Below, in pieces: positions 7,187-13,192 of a DNA stretch of 15,070 nucleotides. Source of the DNA: an uncultured bacterium. Its GTDB lineage: Bacteria; Bacillota; Clostridia; Lachnospirales; Lachnospiraceae. The notes beneath the pieces are model-generated. The model was not told the DNA's origin. It saw only the letters and a list, made by a program, of their open reading frames with translations, and searched no databases. The stretch spans positions 1 to 15,070 of the forward strand of contig CALBJL010000201.1 in NCBI GenBank assembly GCA_937893485.1. Direction: 5' to 3'. A program made the position numbers and the translations under genes. Position 1 is the first letter of the stretch, and each line of letters begins with the position of its first letter.

Positions 7187-9493
7187 ATGGAAAAAAATCA
7201 GAACCAGAATCAGACAAAACATAAACATAAAAAACGCAGCAGGACAAGGCTGAAGGTCATATTGATCTCACAGATTATTTTACTTACGCTCATTCTGGGC
7301 GCGCTGGCGCTTTACTTTTTCGGCGGCTATGCCAAAAAGATCAATGAACTGAAAGCAGATGCCGATTTGAAGGTGAGCAATTCTACCATTGATACGTTCC
7401 GCGCTTCGCAGACCAGTGTGGTCTACGATGTGAACGGAAAAGAGATTACGGTCGTAAAGGGCGAGAAGGACAGCTATTATCTGACCTTCGACCAGATTCC
7501 CGAGGGTGTGAAGGGAGCGATCATCAGTATTGAGGACAAAAAGTTTTATAAGCACCGTGGTGTGGATTTCAAGGCGATCGTCCGTGCGGCAGTTGCCATG
7601 ATTAAAAACCAGAAGATCACACAGGGCGGCAGTACGATCACACAGCAGCTCGCGCGGACGGTTTTTTTGTCGAATGAAAAGTCGTGGGAGCGAAAGGTCG
7701 AGGAGATCTTTATCGCGGTCGGACTGGAGCACAAATACAGCAAGGAACAGATCTTAGAGTTTTATCTGAACAATATTTATTTTGCCAACGGATATTACGG
7801 CATTGAGGCAGCAGCGCGCGGATATTTCAACAAGGGAGTGGCAGAACTGTCACTGGCAGATCAGGCGATGCTGTGCGGCATCCCGAACAATCCGACCATT
7901 TACGACCCAGTGGAAAATCCGGACAATGCGGTCGCAAGGCGGAACCGTATCCTCAAGCAGATGTATGAGGATGGAAAGATTTTACAGGATACTTATGAGG
8001 AACAAACGCAGCAGGAGCTCAAGCTCAACCGTCCGAAGCGGAAAAAATATGATTATGTAGAGACCTATACCTACTATTGTGCGACGCGGGCTCTGATGGA
8101 AATGAACGGATTCGAGTTCCGCAATGATTTTGCGGATCAGGTGGAAAAGGATGCCTATGACGAGGCATACGATGAAATGTATGCGGATTGCCAGAAGACG
8201 TTATTTACCGGAGGTTACCGGATCTATACGTCGATCGATCTGAATGCGCAGAATGAGCTTCAGGCATCCATTGATGAGGGTGTGAGCGGATTTACGGATA
8301 CGACGGAGGACGGCATTTACCAGCTGCAGTCCGCAGGCGTATGTATCGACAATGAGACCGGACATGTGACGGCGATTGTCGGCGGCAGAAGTCAGGATTT
8401 TACCGGACACACATTAAACCGTGCGTACCAGAGCTTCCGTCAGCCGGGCAGCTCGATCAAGCCGCTGATTGTATACACGCCGCAGTTAGAGCGCGGTTAT
8501 ACGCCGGATTCGATCGTAAAGGACCAGAAATTCGAGGGTGGACCGTCGAATGCAAACGGAATATATTCCGGAAATATCACGCTGCGCTACGCAGTGGAGC
8601 AGTCGAAAAATACGATCGCATGGAAGCTGCTGGAGGAGCTGACACCAAAGGTCGGACTCGGATATCTCAAAGAGATGAATTTCTCCAAGATTGATGCGCG
8701 GGATGAAGTGCCAGCCGTGGCGCTTGGCGGATTTACTTACGGTATGTCTGCAGTGGAGATGGCGAGCGGTTTTGCAACGATCGAAAACGATGGTGTCTAC
8801 CGTGAACCAACCTGTATTGAGCGGATCGAGGATACAAACGGTGACATATTGTATGAGACACAAACAGAAGGAAAAACGGTCTATGAGCAGAATGCGTCGC
8901 GCATGATGACTGATATTCTGGCCGGAGTCATGACACGTGGTACAGCGCGGGGACTTGATCTGGGCGACATGCCGTCCGCAGGCAAGACCGGAACGACGAA
9001 CGACCACAAGGACGGCTGGTTCTGCGGTTATACAAGATATTACACGACGGCGATCTGGGTCGGCTATGACACGCCGAAGGAAATGAAGGATCTGTCCGGA
9101 TCGACTTATCCGGGTCATATCTGGCAGGATTTTATGAAAAAAATACATGAAGGCAAGGAACCACTGGATTTTATGCCATATGTCGGCTATAATGACAGTA
9201 TTCATGTAGCAGAGCCGGAAGAACCCGAAGAACCGCAGGAAGAGCCAGAAGAGCCAGAGGAACCTGACGAATCAGAGGAGCCGCAGGAACCGGAGAAACC
9301 GATAGATATACCGGGCGAAGTGGATGAACCGGATGAACCGGATACACCGGATACGCCCGATGAGTCGGTGGATATACCGGGTGAGGTGGATGAACCGGAT
9401 ACACCGGACACACCCGATACACCGGAGGAGCCGGATACGCCACAGAATCCGGATGATGGCAGCGGGGATGGCGAAGTGATCATTATTGATTGA
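7187..9493 (+). CDS. Class A penicillin-binding protein (PBP1A-like transglycosylase/transpeptidase)
   Basis: A 768-aa bifunctional peptidoglycan synthase. It has a basic cytoplasmic tail (1-23), a membrane anchor (about 24-45) and an extracellular remainder. The GT51 glycosyltransferase domain shows EDKKFYKHRGVD (116-127, catalytic Glu), QGGSTITQQLAR (about 146-157) and the block EFYLNNIYFANGYYGIEAAA. The transpeptidase domain has all three motifs: SSIK (S422, K425), SKN (473-475) and KTGT (600-603). From about residue 675 to the end lies an acidic Pro/Glu/Asp/Thr tail with an internal duplication of the IDIPGEVDEPD unit. AGAGGGG, 14 nt before the ATG, is the only plausible SD and is rather distant. 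The enzyme polymerises lipid II and cross-links glycan strands, and is the target of beta-lactams. Catalytic residues look intact. The gene name (ponA/pbpA) is not certain. Confidence 0.95.
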   Translation: MEKNQNQNQTKHKHKKRSRTRLKVILISQIILLTLILGALALYFFGGYAKKINELKADADLKVSNSTIDTFRASQTSVVYDVNGKEITVVKGEKDSYYLTFDQIPEGVKGAIISIEDKKFYKHRGVDFKAIVRAAVAMIKNQKITQGGSTITQQLARTVFLSNEKSWERKVEEIFIAVGLEHKYSKEQILEFYLNNIYFANGYYGIEAAARGYFNKGVAELSLADQAMLCGIPNNPTIYDPVENPDNAVARRNRILKQMYEDGKILQDTYEEQTQQELKLNRPKRKKYDYVETYTYYCATRALMEMNGFEFRNDFADQVEKDAYDEAYDEMYADCQKTLFTGGYRIYTSIDLNAQNELQASIDEGVSGFTDTTEDGIYQLQSAGVCIDNETGHVTAIVGGRSQDFTGHTLNRAYQSFRQPGSSIKPLIVYTPQLERGYTPDSIVKDQKFEGGPSNANGIYSGNITLRYAVEQSKNTIAWKLLEELTPKVGLGYLKEMNFSKIDARDEVPAVALGGFTYGMSAVEMASGFATIENDGVYREPTCIERIEDTNGDILYETQTEGKTVYEQNASRMMTDILAGVMTRGTARGLDLGDMPSAGKTGTTNDHKDGWFCGYTRYYTTAIWVGYDTPKEMKDLSGSTYPGHIWQDFMKKIHEGKEPLDFMPYVGYNDSIHVAEPEEPEEPQEEPEEPEEPDESEEPQEPEKPIDIPGEVDEPDEPDTPDTPDESVDIPGEVDEPDTPDTPDTPEEPDTPQNPDDGSGDGEVIIID
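9209..9478 (+). repeat. Low-complexity repeat encoding the PBP Pro/Glu/Asp/Thr tail
   Basis: A run of codons gives EPEEPEEPQEEP, then EPDTPDTPD-like units. The segment starting at 9302 (IDIPGEVDEPD, residue 706) is repeated from about 9368 (VDIPGEVDEPD). The DNA copies differ at some third positions, so the duplication is not brand new. Confidence 0.8.
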
Positions 9494-9514
9494 CGAAGGG
9501 AAAAGGAGAACGAG

Positions 9515-10450
9515 ATGAAAACCTATGGATTTGGAGTAGACATTGGAGGAACCACAGTAAAGCTGGGTCTGTTCCGCACGGACGGAACCCTATTGGATAA
9601 GTGGGAGATCCCGACCAGAAAGGAAGATGACGGCGCACACATCCTGCCGGATGTAGCGGATGCGATCAAGGAAAGGATCGCGGAGAAAGCGATTGATCCG
9701 TCGGATGTACAGGGCGTAGGAGTCGGCGTACCGGGACCTGTGACTCCCGAAGGCGTTGTCCGCAAATGTGTCAATCTCGGATGGGGTGTTTTTAATGTCG
9801 AAGATACACTTTCCAAACTGACCGGTTATCCGGTAAAGGCAGGAAATGATGCGAACGTAGCGGCGCTCGGAGAGATGTGGCAGGGAGCCGGAAAAGGAGC
9901 GACCAATATCGTTATGGTGACGCTCGGCACAGGAGTCGGCGGCGGAGTGATCGTAGATGGACATATCGTGGCGGGAGCGACCGGAGCAGGTGGAGAGATC
10001 GGACATATTCCGGTCAAGGATGACGAGACACTGGTCTGCGGATGCGGCAAGCAGGGATGTCTGGAGCAATATGCTTCCGCAACGGGCGTTGTGACGCTGA
10101 CGAAGCGCGCATTGGCGGCGAGTGACGAGCCGAGCAGTCTGCGGGATCTGTCAGAGGTGACAGCAAAGGATACATTTGATGCGGCAAAGGCTGGTGATAA
10201 GCTCGCGCTGGAGGTATTGGAGCAGTTTGGCAAGATTCTCGGAAAAGGTCTGGCAGCGGTTGCCTGCGTGGTCAATCCTGAGACATTTGTCATCGGTGGC
10301 GGAGTGTCAAAGGCAGGTTCGATCATTACGGATGTGATTGCAAAATATTATGTGCCGAATGCGTTCCATGCGTGCAGGGATGCGCAGTTTAAGCTGGCAG
10401 AGCTGGGAAATGATGCCGGTATGTACGGTTGTGTACAAATGATCCTTTAA
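9515..10450 (+). CDS. glcK: ROK-family glucokinase
   Basis: A 311-aa cytoplasmic sugar kinase that probably phosphorylates glucose to glucose-6-phosphate with ATP. The N-terminal phosphate-binding loop is DIGGTTVKLGLF (residues 9-20). The sugar-binding/catalytic segment GNDANVAALGE contains the conserved catalytic Asp. TLGTGVGGG is the adenosine-binding part. The ROK signature and zinc site are present as GEIGH, followed after about 10 residues by CGCGKQGCLE. Length and motifs match the glucokinase branch of the ROK family rather than the ROK repressors, since there is no helix-turn-helix. The SD AAGGAG lies 8 nt before the ATG. It begins 22 nt after the PBP stop with no terminator between, so it is probably co-transcribed with the PBP. 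Confidence 0.92.
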   Translation: MKTYGFGVDIGGTTVKLGLFRTDGTLLDKWEIPTRKEDDGAHILPDVADAIKERIAEKAIDPSDVQGVGVGVPGPVTPEGVVRKCVNLGWGVFNVEDTLSKLTGYPVKAGNDANVAALGEMWQGAGKGATNIVMVTLGTGVGGGVIVDGHIVAGATGAGGEIGHIPVKDDETLVCGCGKQGCLEQYASATGVVTLTKRALAASDEPSSLRDLSEVTAKDTFDAAKAGDKLALEVLEQFGKILGKGLAAVACVVNPETFVIGGGVSKAGSIITDVIAKYYVPNAFHACRDAQFKLAELGNDAGMYGCVQMIL

Positions 10451-10466
10451 AAAATAAAAAAAGGAC

Positions 10467-10495
10467 TAGACAAAAAACGAAATCCATGCTATTAT
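10467..10495 (+). promoter_or_regulatory. Promoter for the tRNA-Pro pair
   Basis: TAGACA (10467-10472) and TATTAT (10490-10495) are 17 nt apart, with TG at 10487-10488 giving an extended -10. TATAAT at 10493-10498 is an overlapping alternative but would need a 20-nt spacer. The start is predicted near 10502. Confidence 0.6.
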
Positions 10496-10496
10496 A

Positions 10497-10533
10497 ATCT
10501 TCGCTGTGGTGCTAACCGCACGGCGGCGAAGAT
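10497..10533 (+). other. Hairpin/inverted repeat at the tRNA transcript start
   Basis: ATCTTCGC (10497-10504) is complementary to GCGAAGAT (10526-10533). Inside, TGTGGT (10505-10510) pairs with ACCGCA (10515-10520) around a GCTA loop, with one G-T pair. It overlaps the predicted start site, so it may act as DNA (an operator) or as a 5' leader hairpin removed by RNase P. Confidence 0.5.
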
Positions 10534-10557
10534 GGCAGGATTTTCAGATCCTCACTT

Positions 10558-10631
10558 CGATGCGTGGCTCAGCTTGGTAGAGCGCTGCGTTCGGGACGCA
10601 GAGGTCGCAGGTTCAAATCCTGTCGCATCGA
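10558..10631 (+). tRNA. tRNA-Pro (anticodon CGG)
   Basis: A 74-nt cloverleaf. The acceptor CGATGCG/CGCATCG pairs perfectly with C1-G72 and discriminator A73, which are bacterial proline identity elements. The D arm is GCTC/GAGC. The anticodon arm is CTGCG-TTCGGGA-CGCAG, giving CGG with G37. The T arm is GCAGG-TTCAAAT-CCTGT. CCA is not encoded (CTT follows). It reads CCG codons. Confidence 0.95.
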
Positions 10632-10662
10632 CTTCCGAAGATAGTAGGAGACAGTTAAATAA

Positions 10663-10736
10663 CGATGCGTGGCTCAGCTTGGTAGAGCACTACGTTAGGG
10701 ACGTAGGGGTCGCAGGTTCAAATCCTGTCGCATCGA
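10663..10736 (+). tRNA. tRNA-Pro (anticodon AGG)
   Basis: A 74-nt cloverleaf identical to the preceding tRNA in acceptor, D and T arms. The anticodon arm is CTACG-TTAGGGA-CGTAG, giving AGG with G37. The stem change G-to-A is compensated by C-to-T on the other side, so the fold is kept. A34 is uncommon for bacterial proline tRNAs, which normally use GGG or TGG; it would need inosine editing or unmodified-A wobble. CCA is not encoded. It reads CCU and, if edited, possibly CCC and CCA. Confidence 0.92.
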
Positions 10737-10756
10737 TTGCCAATTAAACAATGTGA

Positions 10757-10850
10757 ACAGAGTAGGTGTCACGCGTTAAGTACCAAAGGATGGGAGTTGC
10801 CTTTGGGCGAAAAGCAAATCAGCTTGCGGTGTGGCATCGCATCCGCTGTC
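10757..10850 (+). ncRNA. Tetrahydrofolate (THF) riboswitch
   Basis: The conserved blocks of the THF riboswitch class appear in order: GAGTAGGTGTC, GCGTTAAGT, GGATGGGAGTTGCC, GGGCGAAAA, GCGGTGT and GCATCCGCT. P1 is closed by ACAG (10757-10760) with CTGT (10846-10849). Known members sense reduced folates and sit upstream of folate transport or synthesis genes. Here the next gene is the FolT transporter, with a terminator between them, which fits transcriptional attenuation when THF is abundant. It starts only 20 nt after the second tRNA, and I see no promoter in between. Confidence 0.95.
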
Positions 10851-10868
10851 TACATGATAACATAGATG

Positions 10869-10898
10869 ATCTGTAACAATTCCGTTACAGATTTTTTT
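10869..10898 (+). terminator. Riboswitch-controlled intrinsic terminator
   Basis: ATCTGTAAC (10869-10877) pairs perfectly with GTTACAGAT (10884-10892) around a 6-nt loop and leads into a run of seven Ts (10892-10898). It lies 19 nt after the THF aptamer and about 94 nt before folT, so it is probably the expression platform. I could not define a convincing antiterminator by eye. Confidence 0.85.
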
Positions 10899-10924
10899 AT
10901 TTGATAGAAAATTCCTATCAAATA
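10898..10924 (+). other. Second leader hairpin after the riboswitch terminator
   Basis: TATTTGATAG (10898-10907) is fully complementary to CTATCAAATA (10915-10924) around a 7-nt loop. It follows the terminator T run directly. An outer pair of strands, TGATAACATA (10855-10864) and TATGTTATCA (10932-10941), could enclose both hairpins in read-through RNA. Confidence 0.55.
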
Positions 10925-10991
10925 AAACGGTTATGTTATCAAAAACAGAATAAGGAGCCCTGTTCCGTCTCTCAAAGGAAAGGAACAGCAC

Positions 10992-11519
10992 ATGAACAAC
11001 AAGAAAGCACACAGCTATGTCTACCAGATCGTGATTATGGGGCTATTGATCGCAATGGATGTGATCCTGACCAGATTTTTGTCGATCTCCACACCGGTCA
11101 CCCGTATCGGCTTCGCGTTTGTCGCCCGCGTGATCGCAGCGATTGTACTTGGACCGCTTCAGGCGGCGGCAGCAGCAGGTATTTCTGATTTTATCGGGGC
11201 GATCGCATTTCCGAGTACCGGCGCCTATTTTCCGGGATTTACGTTGACCGCTATGATGTTCGGGCTCATTTATGGTCTGTTTTTACATCAGAAAGTCACG
11301 CCAGCCCGTATTACAGGCGCAGTCGTAAGCAGTCAGATTGTTTGTAGTCTGGGATTGAATACCCTGTGGCTGACGATCATCACAGACAGCAATTTTATAG
11401 CGCTGCTGTCGACAAGACTGCTTCAGTCACTGGTGACCTGCATTGTACAGATTGCTACGATCCTGGCGCTTCAGGGTGCGTTTGTACTGATCAAGCGTCA
11501 GGTGCGGACCGCAGAATAG
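10992..11519 (+). CDS. folT: Folate-specific ECF transporter S component
   Basis: A 175-aa hydrophobic protein with about five to six membrane segments (starting around residues 10-28, 40-60, 68-80, 82-100, 108-128 and 142-166) and short basic ends, typical of ECF-type S components. S components bind the vitamin and use the shared energising module (EcfT plus two ATPases), which is not in this window. The folate assignment rests on the THF riboswitch and terminator directly upstream and on sequence features such as RIGFAFVARVIAAIVLGP and the segment GISDFIGAIAFPSTGAYFPG, which match folate-family S components. The SD AAAGGAAAGGA ends 7 nt before the ATG. CTGTTCC (10960-10966) and GGAACAG (10982-10988) flank this SD and could partly hide it. 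A strong terminator follows. Confidence 0.92.
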   Translation: MNNKKAHSYVYQIVIMGLLIAMDVILTRFLSISTPVTRIGFAFVARVIAAIVLGPLQAAAAAGISDFIGAIAFPSTGAYFPGFTLTAMMFGLIYGLFLHQKVTPARITGAVVSSQIVCSLGLNTLWLTIITDSNFIALLSTRLLQSLVTCIVQIATILALQGAFVLIKRQVRTAE

Positions 11520-11566
11520 ACCGGGGAAAATACAAGTGTAACCGATCAAAATATACGGTGTCATTT

Positions 11567-11599
11567 AGGATGGACGCGGCAATGTGCTCCATCCTTTTT
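11567..11599 (+). terminator. Terminator after folT
   Basis: AGGATGGA (11567-11574) pairs perfectly with TCCATCCT (11588-11595), a 13-nt loop lies between, and a T run follows (11595-11599). Confidence 0.85.
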
Positions 11600-11682
11600 G
11601 CTTTATGCATTGCTTTTGACGATATGTGCACATACAAAAGACATACGAAAGAGAAACAGAAATGGTCAGAGGGAGTAAAAAT

Positions 11683-12243
11683 ATGTCAGAACAGGAAATA
11701 CTGGATTTATATTTGGCGAGGAATGAGGAGGCAGTGAGAAAGTCGGAGGAGACTTACGGAGCTTATTGCCATACGATTGCTTACCGCATCCTGCAGGATG
11801 AGGGAGAGGCAGCAGAATGTGTTAATGATACATGGTTTCAGGCATGGCGCACGATACCGCCGACGATACCACATCATCTGGGCGCGTATCTGGCGAAGAT
11901 CACGCGCAATCTGTCGCTCAACCGCTATCGCCGCGCGCATCAGAAAAAGCGTGAGGCAGACCGCGTAGCTGTGTGCATTGATGAATTGCAGGAGTGCCTC
12001 GCATCTGACTCGACCCCTGAAACATCCTATGAGCAGTCGTTTCTCGGACAGGTCATCAATGATTTTGTGCGTGATCTGCCGCGAGAGGAACGTATGATGT
12101 TTGTAAGAAGATATTTCTATATGGACTCGGTAGCGGAAGTGGCGGCGCATCTGGGATGCAGTGAGAGCAAGGTCAAGACGACGATGTTCCGTACGCGAAA
12201 AAAGCTACAGGAGATTCTGATTCGAGAGGGGGTATATGCATGA
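11683..12243 (+). CDS. ECF-type RNA polymerase sigma factor (SigV-like)
   Basis: 186 aa from the ATG at 11683, chosen because GGGAG (11671-11675) is 7 nt upstream; in-frame ATGs at 11626 and 11662 have no good SD. The region 2 segment (about 15-85) includes AECVNDTWFQAWRTIPP and YLAKITRNLSLNRYR, with a core-binding and -10 recognition character. The region 4 segment (about 130-180) carries the helix-turn-helix DSVAEVAAHLGCSESKVKTT for -35 recognition. There is no extra domain, as expected for an ECF sigma factor. Its stop overlaps the start of an RsiV-like membrane protein (ATGA), so the pair is translationally coupled and the neighbour should be its anti-sigma factor. The RsiV-like partner suggests a SigV-type envelope-stress response; targets cannot be read here. 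Confidence 0.92.
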   Translation: MSEQEILDLYLARNEEAVRKSEETYGAYCHTIAYRILQDEGEAAECVNDTWFQAWRTIPPTIPHHLGAYLAKITRNLSLNRYRRAHQKKREADRVAVCIDELQECLASDSTPETSYEQSFLGQVINDFVRDLPREERMMFVRRYFYMDSVAEVAAHLGCSESKVKTTMFRTRKKLQEILIREGVYA

Positions 12244-13136
12244 CATCGGAACAGTTATTTGAAGCGGTCGGAGAGATCGATGAACAGTGGGTTGCAGAGG
12301 CGGCAGAGCCTGCCACAGACCGGAGCATACAGATGGAACAGCGTCAAAAACAGAAAAAGCACCGCTGGGGACGGATTACTGTGGGTGTAGCGGCGGCAGC
12401 CGCAGCAGTCATTATCGTGCTGCCGAACCTGAGCCCGTCCGTGGCATATGCGTGGGAAAAAGTCCCTGTGCTGCGGACAATCGTAAAAGTTGTCGTCTGG
12501 CGTGATTATCGGGTGGAGGAAGGCCGTCGGGAGGCGGATATTTCCGTGCCTCAGGTCAAGGTTGAGCCGCAGGATCAGGCGGACGATGCCGTAAAGGAGC
12601 AGTTGCAGCAGTCCGCAGACCGGATCAATGCCACGGTAGAGGAGATGACCGATCAGATCATTGCTGAATTTGAGGCAGGATTGAAGGACGATCCGAACGG
12701 GCAGGGCGCGGACAGCATTCATGTCGGACATGAGGTAGTGACGGACACCGACCACTATTTTTCACTGAAAGTATGGAATCTGGAAGTGCAGGGCAGCGGA
12801 TATGAGAAGGATTATTATTATACGATCGACCGCGAGACCGGAAAGACCGTATCGCTCGCAGACCTGTTCACGGATGATAGCTATGTACAGACAATCAGTG
12901 ATGAGATCAAACGGCAGATGCGTGAAGAGATGGCAGAGGATGAGAATGTACAATACTGGCTGGATGATCCGGAGGTGGAAGAATGGAATTTTGACCGGAT
13001 TGCTGCAGACCAGAGCTTTTACATTACAGACCGCGGAACGCTCATGATCTGCTTTAATGAGGGCGACGTTGCTCCAATGTATATGGGCTGCGTGAGCTTT
13101 GAGATGCCGACAGAGATCTGGTCGGCAGTTGACTGA
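12240..13136 (+). CDS. RsiV-like anti-sigma factor (DUF3298-type, membrane)
   Basis: A 298-aa single-pass protein. A short cytoplasmic N-terminus (1-45) should hold the sigma factor, a membrane helix follows (about 46-61), and the rest lies outside. The start of the outer part, NLSPSVAYAWEKVPVLRTIV (63-82), is the pattern seen after the membrane helix in RsiV proteins. AYA at 69-71 could be a signal-peptidase site, the place where RsiV is cut in response to lysozyme in B. subtilis. The C-terminal region (about 180-298) with YYYTIDRETGKTVSLADLF and FYITDRGTLMICFNEGDVAP fits the DUF3298 domain that binds lysozyme in RsiV. The start overlaps the sigma stop (ATGA), and GAGAGGGGG lies about 8 nt upstream. 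A lysozyme-sensing role here is inferred from the family. Confidence 0.88.
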   Translation: MTSEQLFEAVGEIDEQWVAEAAEPATDRSIQMEQRQKQKKHRWGRITVGVAAAAAAVIIVLPNLSPSVAYAWEKVPVLRTIVKVVVWRDYRVEEGRREADISVPQVKVEPQDQADDAVKEQLQQSADRINATVEEMTDQIIAEFEAGLKDDPNGQGADSIHVGHEVVTDTDHYFSLKVWNLEVQGSGYEKDYYYTIDRETGKTVSLADLFTDDSYVQTISDEIKRQMREEMAEDENVQYWLDDPEVEEWNFDRIAADQSFYITDRGTLMICFNEGDVAPMYMGCVSFEMPTEIWSAVD

Positions 13137-13157
13137 TTCGCCCGCTTCGGTTATGAT
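13129..13157 (+). promoter_or_regulatory. Sigma-A-type promoter for the membrane protein gene
   Basis: TTGACT (13129-13134) and TATGAT (13152-13157) are exactly 17 nt apart, each one mismatch from consensus. The -35 overlaps the last codons and stop of the anti-sigma gene. The predicted start is near 13164, about 29 nt before the ATG. Confidence 0.7.
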
Positions 13158-13192
13158 GAAAAAAGATAACTGATCATATAGGAGTGAGTATC

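Noticed and set aside
8486..9205. 239-codon minus-strand ORF
   Set aside because: It lies wholly inside the PBP transpeptidase coding region, whose motifs prove the + frame is real; its translation has no recognisable domain.
9202..9483. Long antisense ORF rich in Gly/Ser/Val repeats
   Set aside because: It mirrors the Pro/Glu/Asp codon repeat of the PBP tail on the opposite strand; no SD or promoter supports it.
10441..10466. TCCTTT/AAAGGA hairpin with A-runs after the glucokinase gene
   Set aside because: Weak stem, and the homopolymer is A rather than T on the transcribed strand; no terminator called.
10532..10747. A 71-codon + strand ORF with two VAGSNPVAS segments
   Set aside because: It is the translation of the two tRNA-Pro genes; VAGSNPVAS is the usual artefact of tRNA T-arm sequence.
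11537..11563. GTAACC and GTGTCA spaced like an ECF-sigma autoregulatory promoter
   Set aside because: The match is loose, and the folT terminator (11567-11599) lies between it and the sigma gene.
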